NCBI RefSeq assembly: GCF_900177345.1
Contig: NZ_FWZT01000032.1
Span: 1-64,000, forward strand
Length of the DNA stretch: 64,000 nt
DNA from: Pseudobacteriovorax antillogorgiicola
Lineage (GTDB): Bacteria > Bdellovibrionota_B > Oligoflexia > Oligoflexales > Oligoflexaceae
Direction: 5' to 3'
Both the position numbers and the translations under genes were made by a program. Of this stretch, positions 55,074 through 64,000 are shown piece by piece. Positions within the stretch are counted from its first letter, which is position 1; each line of letters begins with the position of its first letter. The notes beneath the pieces are model-generated. The model ran no database searches. It was given only the letters and a program-made list of their open reading frames with translations, and was not told the DNA's origin.

Positions 55074-55155
55074 CGATCTCTTGCCTAGACAAGGTGCAAA
55101 TGATTCTGCTAGATTTTCTCGGAACATTCCTTTAATCGAGTCTTCCGGAGAGTCT

Positions 55156-58100
55156 ATGAAAACATCGCTCCCTATCGTATTAGGTTTGCTCGGTGTCCTG
55201 ACAATGACAGGCTGTAGCAATTCTAAGAAAAACAAAGATGATGCCCAGGCAACTATAGAAAGTAAGGAGGGCCAAGATCTAAATTCCGTTTCAGGACGGC
55301 CTGCTGAGGTCGAGCAGTTCTTGGCAACGGTGCAATTTAGTGAGCCTGCTTTGCTTACGAGTAGCCGATACACGAATGGCAAACATGTCGTGGATGAAGC
55401 CCTAAAAGAGCGTATTCTTAATGAACATCAGCAATTCAAAGAGATGTTGGAATATCTATCACCGGCAATCAAAATCATTCATGAATACAAGATGGTTCTT
55501 AATGGGATGACAGTCTTGGTTCCTGGTAAGTATCAGGATCGTTTCTATCAAATGACGAGTTCAATGAACGCCCAATCGTTTAAGCCTCAGCTTATCGAAC
55601 GAGCAGATATCCAGGAAGAAGCAGCCTTTCGTAATTCCTGGGGTGAGGTGACATCGGCATCATTTATCAATGCGAGTGCTTTTCAAAGCCAGTTTAACGC
55701 ACGAGGAGAGGGTATCAAGGTCGGTATTATCGATACCGGTATTGACTATACCCACAAGATGTTTGGCGGGCTTGGTGATGCGACAGCTTATCAGAACAAT
55801 GATCCCAAGCTTATCGAAGATCAGTCATTCCCAACTGCCAAGGTAGCCGGCGGCTATGATTTCGTGGGTGAATCCTATAATTCAGGGGGGCTCACTTGGG
55901 ACCAACGACTCCCACAACCTGATCCCGATCCATTGGATATCGGTGGCCATGGAACTCATGTTGCCGGAACAGTGGCGGGGCTGGGTGATGGGGTTAATAC
56001 TTACGATGGGGTAGCTCCAAAGGCCTCACTCTATGCGTTGAAAGTTTTTGGGACATCTGGCTCGACCAGTGATTCGGTGGTGATTGCAGCCCTTGAGTAT
56101 GCTGCTGATCCGAACGGCGATTTAGATCCTGCGGACAAGCTCGATGTGGTGAATTTATCGTTAGGAGGAGCCTTTGGCTCACCAAATAGCCTTTACGATA
56201 TTGCTATGCGTAATCTAACCATTGGCCGTATCATGCCTGTGATCTCTGCTGGTAACTCGGGAGATCGACCCTATATTGTGGGGTCTCCGTCCACCACTGC
56301 TGAGTCCATATCCGTGGCAGCATCTGTAGATGCAATGGATCATAACTGGCGAAGTCCGGCATTAAAAGCAGGCTTTTCCGGTGGTGATGAGTCTGTGATG
56401 GGCTACGCACCGAGTGCTATTACCATTCCAGCTGATGGTTTTTCGGAAGCAAAGGCGTTGGTGGATCTTGGTCTAGGAACTTCGGCTCCTGATGATGATA
56501 CAAAGGCAGATCTTTTGGGTAAATTTGCATTGATTTCAAGAGGAGAGACCAGTTTCTGTAGCAAAGGCCTCATAGCACAGGATGGAGGCGCCGCTGGCTT
56601 TGTTGTCTATAACAATGCAGCAGGAGATCCCATCACGATGGGTGGCGACTGCATGTTGCAAATTCCGGGTGTGATGATTTCCTTGGCAGATGGAGATGCT
56701 ATTAAAGAAGCTATGAACGGCGGCGATGTGATGGTTACCTTAGATGCCGGCGTTTTTGAAGAAGCTCCAGAGAATATTGATAAGATTGCAGGTTTCTCTT
56801 CAAGGGGGCCTCGCTCGATAGATTCTTTGCTAAAGCCAGAAATTACTGCGCCAGGTGTTGAAATTGTTTCAGCAGCTGTAGGCAGTGGCTTTCGTGGAGT
56901 TCGATTTGGTGGCACATCCATGGCGGCACCACATGTCGCTGGTGCAGCAGCATTGTTACGACAGGCATTTCCAAATGCTAGTGTAGCAGAGCTAAAAAGT
57001 CGTATGATGAATACGTCTTTGACCATGAAGCAAGACGAAACAAATCTCTATCCTTTATCTCGACAGGGTGCTGGTCGTATCGATATCCTTCGTGCTGCGC
57101 AAACTCCTGCTACTGTTTCACCTTCGGCCTTATCCTTAGGGCAAGTGAGTGCCGGAGCGGAACGAGCCATTCGGGTTCAATTTAGGGTTGAAAATAGCTC
57201 GGACGAATCCCAAACTTTCCAGGTTCTAGCACAGTCTCTGTCCCCAGAGCTAAGAATGAGCTTCCCGTCTATGGTATCTGTGGGCGCAGGAGAAGCTACC
57301 ATGGTGCGTGGTGATGTACATATCGAATCTCCATACAATGCTGTGCCTGTGACGGAGATTGACGGCTTTGTGAATCTTGTTCAGAATAGCTCGGTCGTGT
57401 TGAAAATTCCTGTTCACGGGGTTCGTGTGAAGGCTGCAGACATTCGGGCAGATAGGCTAACTGTGGCTTCGTCCAGTGTCGACTACGTTGACGCCCCCGC
57501 GCACACCAAGGTTTCTAACGATGGCAATGCGCCTGGTGAAGCTCTTATTTTCAATCTTCTTGCACAAGACGAACGTGCTGCAAGGAATCTAAAGTCATCA
57601 GATCGTACTTTCTGTGACCTTCAGAGTGTGGGGTACCGTGTGGTGGACGACTGGACATCACCATTGGGGGGACGCTATCTGGATATTGCCTTCAAGCTCT
57701 ATAACCCTGTTACAGACTGGATATTCTGTCAGCCTACAGCACTCATAGACATGGATGGCGATGAGCTTGCAGATTTTGAGGTCTTTGGTTCTGATGTGCA
57801 GTCGTATTCCCTTCAAATAGCGAGTGAGGACAATACGAATAGTATCTTAGTTGATGCCGAGAGAATGCGTGACATTCGCCGTAACTATGATCTTAATTTC
57901 TTCCCAGGCCAAGAACTTGACTTTGGGGATGCGATCCTTGATCTTCAAGCCTACCAGACCTATAACTTCTCGACCGTAGCTATGCTTAGAATTAACCTAG
58001 AGGCTTTTGATAATCAATGGCAGGAAATGAAACTCATGCCCGGTGTATTAAGCTCATGGAGAGGACGTGCCGGAGATGATTTCGTTTCTAAGTGGCAGTC

Positions 58101-58305
58101 AGTGTACATAGATCCAGCAGAGTCTAGCTTCTTTAACTTTGATCCACAGTTCACAGTTCGGGCTGGAGACTTCGAAGATCTAGATTTGGTCAAAGGGATT
58201 GGTCAAGAGCCATTGATCTTATTCTACCCACAAAATGCTGCCAATTTCTCTGTTCAGCAAAATGATATGCAAAGCCAGGTTCTCAAGCCTCGCTATCAGT
58301 TCTAG
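55156..58305 (+). CDS. subtilisin-like (S8) protease lipoprotein with PA domain
   Basis: Lipoprotein signal MKTSLPIVLGLLGVLTMTGC, then a pro-region. Catalytic Asp in VGIIDTGIDYTHKMFGG, His in GGHGTHVAGTVAG, oxyanion Asn in ISAGNSG and Ser in GGTSMAAPHVAGAAALL. A protease-associated (PA) domain is inserted before the Ser (KFALISRGETSFCSKG to GVMISLADG), as in the Vpr/lactocepin-type subfamily. About 400 residues of beta-rich C-terminal domains follow. Start at 55156 with GGAG upstream. Expected on the outer membrane or cell surface; substrate unknown. Confidence 0.88.
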   Translation: MKTSLPIVLGLLGVLTMTGCSNSKKNKDDAQATIESKEGQDLNSVSGRPAEVEQFLATVQFSEPALLTSSRYTNGKHVVDEALKERILNEHQQFKEMLEYLSPAIKIIHEYKMVLNGMTVLVPGKYQDRFYQMTSSMNAQSFKPQLIERADIQEEAAFRNSWGEVTSASFINASAFQSQFNARGEGIKVGIIDTGIDYTHKMFGGLGDATAYQNNDPKLIEDQSFPTAKVAGGYDFVGESYNSGGLTWDQRLPQPDPDPLDIGGHGTHVAGTVAGLGDGVNTYDGVAPKASLYALKVFGTSGSTSDSVVIAALEYAADPNGDLDPADKLDVVNLSLGGAFGSPNSLYDIAMRNLTIGRIMPVISAGNSGDRPYIVGSPSTTAESISVAASVDAMDHNWRSPALKAGFSGGDESVMGYAPSAITIPADGFSEAKALVDLGLGTSAPDDDTKADLLGKFALISRGETSFCSKGLIAQDGGAAGFVVYNNAAGDPITMGGDCMLQIPGVMISLADGDAIKEAMNGGDVMVTLDAGVFEEAPENIDKIAGFSSRGPRSIDSLLKPEITAPGVEIVSAAVGSGFRGVRFGGTSMAAPHVAGAAALLRQAFPNASVAELKSRMMNTSLTMKQDETNLYPLSRQGAGRIDILRAAQTPATVSPSALSLGQVSAGAERAIRVQFRVENSSDESQTFQVLAQSLSPELRMSFPSMVSVGAGEATMVRGDVHIESPYNAVPVTEIDGFVNLVQNSSVVLKIPVHGVRVKAADIRADRLTVASSSVDYVDAPAHTKVSNDGNAPGEALIFNLLAQDERAARNLKSSDRTFCDLQSVGYRVVDDWTSPLGGRYLDIAFKLYNPVTDWIFCQPTALIDMDGDELADFEVFGSDVQSYSLQIASEDNTNSILVDAERMRDIRRNYDLNFFPGQELDFGDAILDLQAYQTYNFSTVAMLRINLEAFDNQWQEMKLMPGVLSSWRGRAGDDFVSKWQSVYIDPAESSFFNFDPQFTVRAGDFEDLDLVKGIGQEPLILFYPQNAANFSVQQNDMQSQVLKPRYQF

Positions 58306-58310
58306 TTTAG

Positions 58311-58340
58311 GAGGGAGGGTTAGCCCTCTCTCGTCTTTTT
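58311..58340 (+). terminator. rho-independent terminator of the subtilase gene
   Basis: GAGGGAGGG and CCCTCTCTC pair over nine positions (one G-U) around TTAG, followed by GTCTTTTT; six bases after the stop codon. Confidence 0.85.
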
Positions 58341-58352
58341 CCTGCCTACAAC

Positions 58353-58399
58353 TTAGCCATGGACGTTTTTTTTGATGAGAAGAATCAATTCATGGCTAA
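58353..58399. repeat. inverted repeat between the protease genes
   Basis: TTAGCCATG (58353-58361) and CATGGCTAA (58391-58399) are perfect nine-base inverted arms 29 bases apart, with a T8 run between them. A second imperfect stem (CATCC..TGATA / TATCA.GGATG, 58449-58484) lies closer to the M48 gene. They may be operators or a 5'-leader structure. Confidence 0.4.
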
Positions 58400-58552
58400 T
58401 TATCTGAAAACTTTCTAGAAATATAGTATTATTAGGATTGTGTGGTTCCATCCTCGTGATAAAACCTTTCATGATATCAGGATGATAGTATTTATAGTCT
58501 TGGTGATTGGTTTGCATCCTCGCTTATGGACATCTAAAATTCAGGAGGATAC

Positions 58553-59743
58553 ATGAGAACCACATTGTGGGCTTTCCAGGGAAGTCAATTATTCATTTTG
58601 CTTTTGGCGTTGGTCATTCAAGCTTGCACCCAAAGTCCTACCGTTTCCCGTAGGACTACTTTGGTCCAACCTGCGACAGCACCTGCAACGGAGACAGGTA
58701 ACGAAACTCAAGATGACTCAGAAGTTTCTGACGAGGCGGGAGACGATGAGGCCCTTGCTGAAGAGGAAAATCTCCCTCCCTACCTGTTTAAGCTAAGTGA
58801 AGCTCAGCAGATAGCCGAGCTAGTGGAAGCATACCTACCTACAGACTACGATATGTTTGCCGATGCTACTGCTGCTGCTAACAGGGAAGAATTGAGAGCT
58901 TACTTTCAAAGTTTCTTAGGCAGTATGATGGCCATCCCAGGACTTTCGCCAGGCAGGGAATTGGATGTTATGGTTTCAGATAGCGACGTCCCTAACGCCT
59001 CGGCGGCTGGTCAGCAGATTATGATTAACGAGGGGATGCTTGCTGTTGCAAATAGCAAATCCTTGCTAGGGGTGATCTGTCATGAGATTGCCCACAGTTC
59101 CAAAAATCATTCTCAGAAATCGGAGGCTGATCAGGTCTTCGCCGGGCTTGATGGCTTTTTGCAGAGTAACGAATTCGTTACTTACATAAATGCAGCGTAC
59201 AATGGTACTACCTATACCCACAATAAGGCTGACTACGACGCTCTTCGAAAAACATGGGATGAAGTAGCTAAGGACCCATCGGTTTACTCTCGTCGTCACG
59301 AATCAGAGGCAGATATAGTTGGTGGTATGCTATGTGCCCATCTAGGTATGAGTGCAGATGAATTCTATCAAAGCCAACTTCAATTAAGGAAAGCCCTGGA
59401 GGCAGGTCAAGGAGCACCGCAATCTGCTAACAATTTGCAAGATGGTACTCAGATTCCAATCGGACAAGACGAAATTCAAGACTTTGTCACTGGCTTCCTC
59501 TTCCCGCTCAACTCTCACCCTACTGGCAAAGAGCGCGATTCACAGTTGCTTAGGACAAAGACAGCTATTCAAAAATATTTTGATGGAAACTCGATGCTAT
59601 ATACAGACTTCAACAACAGATATACCGAGCTTACTCCAGCTGTCGGCCTGGTCGGTAGCCAGCCTCTGAAACTTCCATTCTGGTACAAACCGCGTTGTTC
59701 TCACAAGCAGCATCAGCTTGTTGTTGATATTGGGTCTCTCTAG
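58553..59743 (+). CDS. M48-type metalloprotease lipoprotein
   Basis: Signal peptide ending in VIQAC (lipobox), an acidic low-complexity linker (about residues 45-75), then a gluzincin core: VICHEIAHSSKNH (HExxH) and HESEADIVGGMLCAHLG with the third zinc ligand Glu. SHPTGKERDSQL is typical of M48 peptidases such as BepA/LoiP. It probably works in the periplasm on envelope proteins. AGGAGG precedes the ATG. Single-gene unit between two terminators. Confidence 0.8.
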   Translation: MRTTLWAFQGSQLFILLLALVIQACTQSPTVSRRTTLVQPATAPATETGNETQDDSEVSDEAGDDEALAEEENLPPYLFKLSEAQQIAELVEAYLPTDYDMFADATAAANREELRAYFQSFLGSMMAIPGLSPGRELDVMVSDSDVPNASAAGQQIMINEGMLAVANSKSLLGVICHEIAHSSKNHSQKSEADQVFAGLDGFLQSNEFVTYINAAYNGTTYTHNKADYDALRKTWDEVAKDPSVYSRRHESEADIVGGMLCAHLGMSADEFYQSQLQLRKALEAGQGAPQSANNLQDGTQIPIGQDEIQDFVTGFLFPLNSHPTGKERDSQLLRTKTAIQKYFDGNSMLYTDFNNRYTELTPAVGLVGSQPLKLPFWYKPRCSHKQHQLVVDIGSL

Positions 59744-59754
59744 AATTGATTTTT

Positions 59755-59777
59755 ACTCCTATCCCCGGGATAGGAGT
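59755..59777 (+). terminator. hairpin after the M48 gene
   Basis: ACTCCTATCC and GGATAGGAGT form a perfect ten-base stem around CCG, 12 bases after the stop, followed by a short TTATGAG tail. Confidence 0.6.
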
Positions 59778-60226
59778 TTATGAGATGGCTGAATAGTTAT
59801 TTCAATCCTTTTGATGATGTTCAAATAAGAAATGACAGGTTCATTGCCTTCTGTGTCTGATCTCTAAAGCTATCAAATCTTCCAAGCACTCTTAACTTAA
59901 TCAAGCCTATCGACACTATCTTAAGTTCATCACTCACGTGTAAATCCCCAGGGCAAGGCGTGACATCGCCATATCGCATTATATATAGTATAATTAGTTA
60001 TATAGACCAATAACTGCGTAGAGATTGAGAATCCATTGTAGATCACGATTCTTGATGGCGTATAAAGTGACTTATTACTGGTATTTACCGTGTTTGTAAT
60101 GTGCTGGTGCAGTGAAAGTGTCTACTTGTTAAAAGTCAAAGATCGAAAAAAGCTTAATAAAAACAAATCCCAACAGTGGAAGGAGCATTGCAATAACGGG
60201 ATTGGAAAATGTTGAAGGAGTCCAAA
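59778..60226. other. non-coding stretch with AT-rich promoter-like core
   Basis: No credible gene on either strand. An AT-rich core (59981-60012) contains TATAAT (59989-59994) but no good -35. It could drive the lipoprotein operon that begins at 60227 after a leader of about 225 bases. Nothing else recognised. Confidence 0.4.
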
Positions 60227-60862
60227 ATGAAAAGCACGCTAATTTTACTCTTTATGGTGGTAGGTTGTGGGGTTCAGAATCCAAACTCGTCTTCTACCGA
60301 ATCAGAATTACAAGTTGATGATGGTAAGCCTGCTCCCAAAATCGAAGAAGAGGTAGTGGAAAGTCTCCCACCATCTTATAATGCGGATTCTGTCGATTCA
60401 AAATCTGAAAATGTCCAATCAGAGAATGAACTTGAAAATCAGGAAGAGCTTTCGCCCGATGAAGCTCTAGTTTTGGATGTTACCATGTATAAAGGATACT
60501 TGGCGTTCGCCTACATAGCTGGTAGCAATCCTTGTATGGCGAGCAAAGCTATGTTCGAACTGAAACATGAGGAAAACCTGTTCACGATCCTTAAAAAGGA
60601 AGATCCTGAAAAAAGCGATATCATTTGTAATTTTGTTTTCCAAGAAACTCACGGACGAATTATGTGGAAAATTGATGACACCATCGATCTAAGCGAAGCC
60701 AAAGTTAAAAACTTTCAGACTCCTAATCATATCGCCCCCCTTCCCTTCGTTACCCCGGTCATTGCTAACGAGGAAGGGGGCGATACCCCCGCTGAGGAAA
60801 CTGATGGTAGTAAAGGATCGACATGTAATAGCAGATCTCATCCAGATGGATCCTTTTTATGA
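60227..60862 (+). CDS. small acidic lipoprotein, unrecognised
   Basis: Signal MKSTLILLFMVVGC with lipobox VVGC, then an acidic, Ser/Glu-rich linker and a compact region of about 80 residues. Two separated cysteines (NPCMASK, DIICNFVF) there could form a disulfide. No family recognised. GGAG lies before the ATG at 60227. Its stop overlaps the start of the next gene by four bases, so the three genes 60227-63290 form one operon. Confidence 0.6.
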   Translation: MKSTLILLFMVVGCGVQNPNSSSTESELQVDDGKPAPKIEEEVVESLPPSYNADSVDSKSENVQSENELENQEELSPDEALVLDVTMYKGYLAFAYIAGSNPCMASKAMFELKHEENLFTILKKEDPEKSDIICNFVFQETHGRIMWKIDDTIDLSEAKVKNFQTPNHIAPLPFVTPVIANEEGGDTPAEETDGSKGSTCNSRSHPDGSFL

Positions 60863-62040
60863 CAGATAAACTGCGCAAGGTGAGGATTGATCAGTTCAAG
60901 TCCGAAATCAAAAGTGAGCTTGATCTGATCGAAAAACCCAAGGAGAAGATCAATCATTGCTTGAAGCAGATCTCAGTTCTTGCCAAAGAGGACTCGACTC
61001 TACTGCAAGCTAGGCGATTTATCTATATTGTATTCTGCCTGACGTTACATGAGCGAAACGGAGGGTTGCGAGACAGTCAGATGGAAAACCTGTTCGAGAT
61101 TGCTAATGCCTTATGCCAAGTACTAGGTATCAAGCCAATCCGGTCGCAGTTGGCTTTTCTATATGGAGAACTTCACCTTGTGCGTAGCCAGATTCTCTTG
61201 AAAAAGGGCAATGTTTGGGGTGCACTGTGGCAACAGCAGATGTCGAAACACCTTTCTGGTAAACATGCACCTGGAGGCGAAGGCTTTCAGTATCTGGCCT
61301 TGGCCTTGCGGACTATGAGGCTGGGCCATAGCCACGAAGCTCTAGGTTATTTTGAGTTAGCTGAAAAATCAAAGATATCGAGGGCAGCCTTTGAGAGGGC
61401 TAGAATTGGAAGGCTGCGCTGCCTACGGCTTTCTAATCGATTCGATGAATTTAGCTATCTGTTGGAGAGCACGGAGGTTGATGAAGCTGGTTCCGGCTTA
61501 GACCTAGAAGTACAGTGGGAGCAAGCTTGCTATGAAGCCTTTCAAACCAATTCAATCGCAGCGATCATGAAACTTTTGAAAAAGTCTAAGCCTCACTACA
61601 TCGGTACCTATGTATTTGAAGGCTATCTCTGGTCTAGAGCGGTTCAGTCGGAGCGTTGGATGCCACACTTTTCTAAGATTGAGTCGCTATACAGAAATCC
61701 AAACTTCAATATTTCAGCTAACTCCCAGCTTTACCGAACCTGCCAAGCCTTAGAGTACGCCTACGAACCAGGGATGACTATGGCCTTGAAGCTGGATAAA
61801 TTGGGGCAGATTATGGAATCTGTGGAGAAGTTTCATAACATCGATAAGATCTTGCTATCTTTGCTCGCCGTAGCTCGTTGTCTTGTGAGAATAAATGGCT
61901 ACTTTCTTGCAAGAGCTTTATTGAACGAATATCGATCGCTATCCATTAAATTAAGCCAGGGTAGCTCTCATGATGTTTTGAATCTAGCCGGGGATTTGTT
62001 TCAGAGTAAGTGGTTGGAAAAAATGGGAACGAATCGTTGA
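60859..62040 (+). CDS. helical repeat protein, unrecognised
   Basis: 393 residues with no signal peptide or membrane helix. Mostly alpha-helical, with TPR-like helix pairs (GFQYLALALRTMRLGHSHEALGYFELAEK, RARIGRLRCLRLSNRFDEF). Cytoplasmic, probably a scaffold or regulator for the two lipoproteins that flank it in the operon. No family recognised. Start overlaps the previous stop (ATGA); its own stop overlaps the next start. Confidence 0.6.
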   Translation: MTDKLRKVRIDQFKSEIKSELDLIEKPKEKINHCLKQISVLAKEDSTLLQARRFIYIVFCLTLHERNGGLRDSQMENLFEIANALCQVLGIKPIRSQLAFLYGELHLVRSQILLKKGNVWGALWQQQMSKHLSGKHAPGGEGFQYLALALRTMRLGHSHEALGYFELAEKSKISRAAFERARIGRLRCLRLSNRFDEFSYLLESTEVDEAGSGLDLEVQWEQACYEAFQTNSIAAIMKLLKKSKPHYIGTYVFEGYLWSRAVQSERWMPHFSKIESLYRNPNFNISANSQLYRTCQALEYAYEPGMTMALKLDKLGQIMESVEKFHNIDKILLSLLAVARCLVRINGYFLARALLNEYRSLSIKLSQGSSHDVLNLAGDLFQSKWLEKMGTNR

Positions 62041-63290
62041 AAAAGCTAATCATACTATCGAGTATTCTGCTACTAGCCGTCACACTTTCGTGTCAGTCTG
62101 AGCGTAACCATGCTGGTGTCGTTGAGAAGGAAGGAGGCCAACGCCCTTCAGATGACACTGAAGGAGTGCCTGGTTATCTGATACACTGTTCGGAAATTTA
62201 CACCCCGACGGACTTGAGTCCTGAAGGTGAAATAGGTTGTGTCCTAGCTGAGAGTGCGACGCCGAAATCCAAAGTTGTCCTAGAGAATGTTGCAGAGTCT
62301 TGGGTTTGGAAGGTACCTCTCGATTCCGAAGACGAAGGTAAGGTCACTCAACGTGATTTGCCAGCAGAGAATGACTATCATGTTGCTTTTACAATTAAAG
62401 GAAATGACTTTCAAGACGCGGTAAGGCTCATGATGGCCATCGATGTGGTCTTCGAGGCTCAGTTTATTGGACAAGAAAGCAAGACTTCCGTGGTCGCGCC
62501 TTTGGATTCGGCCTTAGGAATCAACAAAGCTGTGAATGACAGAGTTTTGGCCCTGCAAGCTAGCTTTTCGAGCTATGACCCGTCGTTAGATCAAGTTGAT
62601 GCTAGCTTCTCTGCATCTTATGATAGGTCGACGATTGATTTTACTGTCCATATTATGGTTGATGTGATTTTTAATCGGTTTGCTAGTTTAAACTGGTGCC
62701 ACAGCTTAGACGAGCTCGCGCATCAGATGGAGTTATTCACGCCACCATTAATTACTCCAGCAGCTTCGAATCAGGCCTTGATAGACTCGGTGAACGAGGC
62801 AGTTGTTGATTTAAAAAGTCAGGGTCAATGCGATCGATCGACCGCGAGCTTTCCATTTGAGGCTTCGCAGTTGCTAGGTGATGCAAGCCAGGGTCTTGTT
62901 TCCAGTCCTGTGATTACTCACCACGGAGTGGTTTGGGACGCCTTTGAAAAAGACGGTCAGCCTCTTCATACGCTCTACAGCTCGACCAGTATTCAAAACG
63001 TCACTGAGAACTATTTGTTCTGTAAGGCCGACTTTTCAACAACAATCTTAGAGGCAGGTGAGGAAAAGCCTGGTCCTACGATAACATACCCAGATTTCAG
63101 CACTTCGATATTTTTAGTTCCACAAAGCCAAGGTTTTTATAGCCATCGACTCATGTCGGCTTCATTTGAGCGCTTTCAATTGCTTGATGAATCGCAGTCA
63201 TTTGTTCCAGAAAAATCTTCTGTCGAGATCAACTGCCAGATCTGTTTGGATGCTGATTTTCAAGTGTGTCTCGATCAGACTGATATATAG
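62037..63290 (+). CDS. lipoprotein, unrecognised
   Basis: Starting at TTG 62037 (overlapping the previous stop as TTGA) the protein has the signal KKLIILSSILLLAVTLSC with lipobox TLSC. A GTG at 62010 would give a longer N terminus. The remaining 400 residues look beta-rich, with scattered cysteines (IHCSEIY, IGCVLAE, CQICLDADFQVCLD). No known domain seen. Probably outer-membrane or surface-located; works with the other two genes of the operon (inference). Confidence 0.6.
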   Translation: MKKLIILSSILLLAVTLSCQSERNHAGVVEKEGGQRPSDDTEGVPGYLIHCSEIYTPTDLSPEGEIGCVLAESATPKSKVVLENVAESWVWKVPLDSEDEGKVTQRDLPAENDYHVAFTIKGNDFQDAVRLMMAIDVVFEAQFIGQESKTSVVAPLDSALGINKAVNDRVLALQASFSSYDPSLDQVDASFSASYDRSTIDFTVHIMVDVIFNRFASLNWCHSLDELAHQMELFTPPLITPAASNQALIDSVNEAVVDLKSQGQCDRSTASFPFEASQLLGDASQGLVSSPVITHHGVVWDAFEKDGQPLHTLYSSTSIQNVTENYLFCKADFSTTILEAGEEKPGPTITYPDFSTSIFLVPQSQGFYSHRLMSASFERFQLLDESQSFVPEKSSVEINCQICLDADFQVCLDQTDI

Positions 63291-63310
63291 GCTGAGTTCA
63301 CTCAGTCATT

Positions 63311-63333
63311 CGTTTTCCTAATCCTGGAAAACG
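63311..63333 (+). terminator. hairpin after the lipoprotein operon
   Basis: CGTTTTCC and GGAAAACG pair over eight positions around TAATCCT, 20 bases after the stop. A weak U content follows (CCCCTCTATTTCG). Confidence 0.5.
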
Positions 63334-63525
63334 ACCCCTCTATTTCGTTTATAACTCCTTTCCATGCGCTGCTTCATGCCGTATCTTCTGGCAAAAATAG
63401 CTCTTTTGGTGATATTCCTGTTATCATAAGATCGTTATTTAGGCTGGACCGTCGACTTTTAACGCCGTCGCGCCATATAATACGCCTAAAAGGCTAGAAA
63501 AGTTGAATGCAATGGAGTCAGTACC

Positions 63526-64000
63526 TTGGTCGCTACAGCAAGTCAAAACATCCCGAATGAAGTAGAAATCGAGTATCAGAACCTGGTTGAGATGCAGGAG
63601 CGATCTTGCGTTCGCTGGGGTAAAAAAACCATGTTTGGTACCAAGAGAGATGGCGAGTGGGTCTGGATTAATTTTGACGATTTTGCAGAACTGGTGAAGC
63701 ACGTGCGTGGTGGTCTTCAAGCTCTCAACATTGAGCCTGGGGATAAGGTGGGGATCATCTCGCGGAACTGCGTTGAGTGGGCTGTGGTCTGCTATGCATC
63801 TCTCGGTTTGGGAGCTGCCATTGTGCCAATGTATGAGTCTCAAAGCAGTGCCGATTGGGAATACATCATCAATCACAGCGGTGTGAAAGTCGTTTTTACG
63901 CAGAACTCGGTGATCTTTGATGTGATTGAGAAGGCGAAGTCGAAACTCCCTCATGTTAAGGGGTTGGTTAATATGACGGGGAGCGTTCAGGATAAGCGTA
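63526..64000 (+). CDS. long-chain acyl-CoA synthetase, N-terminal part (runs off window)
   Basis: Open frame from TTG 63526 (GGAG eight bases upstream) to the window end, 158 codons. The sequence follows the AMP-forming acyl-CoA ligase N-terminal domain: VRWGKKTMFGTKRDGEWVWI, FAELVKHVRGGLQALNIEPG, DKVGIISRNCVEWAVVCYAS and GAAIVPMYESQSSADWEYII, with the family's usual 'vplY-tss-e' stretch. The AMP-binding motif lies beyond the edge. It would activate a fatty acid with ATP and CoA. TTG is the best start I find; no upstream ATG in frame. Confidence 0.8.
   Translation, partial: MVATASQNIPNEVEIEYQNLVEMQERSCVRWGKKTMFGTKRDGEWVWINFDDFAELVKHVRGGLQALNIEPGDKVGIISRNCVEWAVVCYASLGLGAAIVPMYESQSSADWEYIINHSGVKVVFTQNSVIFDVIEKAKSKLPHVKGLVNMTGSVQDKR

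Noticed and set aside
63439-63954. Minus-strand open frame at the right edge.
   Set aside because: It is antisense to a clear acyl-CoA synthetase frame and has no family resemblance.

Overview
The window looks like a chromosomal segment of a free-living, Gram-negative bacterium of moderate GC. The evidence is the many lipoprotein signal peptides, OmpA-like and porin-like envelope proteins, pseudopilins, a methyl-accepting chemotaxis protein, CheX-like proteins and two CheA-like membrane kinases. The mix (lipoprotein-rich, many proteases, Hpt-containing kinases) suits a Bdellovibrionota/Oligoflexia-type organism, but that is an inference from style and not from a marker gene. I saw no rRNA, tRNA, IS element, prophage or CRISPR array.

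Layout. 0.1-9.5 kb holds mixed genes: a porin-like protein and a TPR lipoprotein, a NagB-like isomerase head-to-head with a PIG-L deacetylase, a secreted class 3 lipase split by a frameshift at a 7-base homopolymer, an MFS/rlmI/deaminase operon, arsC and an SDR. 9.6-17.5 kb has a CheA-like kinase, a DprE1-like flavo-oxidase with a MaoC-like protein, and a lipoprotein with repeated beta motifs. 17.7-25.4 kb is a complete assimilatory sulfate-to-cysteine operon on the minus strand (SUMT, cysI, cysH, cysD, cysN, DUF2061, cysE, cysK). In front of it lies a 31-codon leader peptide with six cysteines among its last nine residues. Its final Cys codons form the 5' arm of a U-tailed hairpin, which is the layout of a cysteine-sensing attenuator. 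25.9-28.7 kb is a three-gene pseudopilin cluster ending in a von Willebrand A protein.

28.7-34.6 kb carries signalling and envelope genes (pseudo-receiver/TPR, double CheX, YkgJ-like, OmpA-like lipoprotein, MCP). 34.7-39.6 kb looks like a gamma-glutamylation pathway for an amino alcohol: a glutamine-synthetase-like ligase, an iron alcohol dehydrogenase, an aldehyde dehydrogenase and a divergently transcribed N-formylglutamate-amidohydrolase-like enzyme. 40.5-44.3 kb is one gene encoding topoisomerase III fused to RecQ helicase with a C-terminal HRDC domain, a one-chain counterpart of the RecQ/Top3 dissolution machinery. A 38-codon membrane peptide is encoded on the opposite strand and overlaps its stop codon. 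44.6-50.9 kb is a tightly overlapping his operon (TrpR-like regulator, hisG, hisD, hisB, hisH, hisA, hisF, hisIE) with a palindromic operator candidate. 51-64 kb holds an M14 peptidase, a 7TM-DISM CheA-like kinase, a subtilase lipoprotein, an M48 lipoprotein, a three-gene lipoprotein operon of unknown role, and the start of an acyl-CoA synthetase that runs off the window.

The strongest candidates for undescribed biology are the poly-Cys leader with its two layers of RNA structure, the Top3-RecQ fusion, and the compact gamma-glutamyl amino-alcohol pathway.
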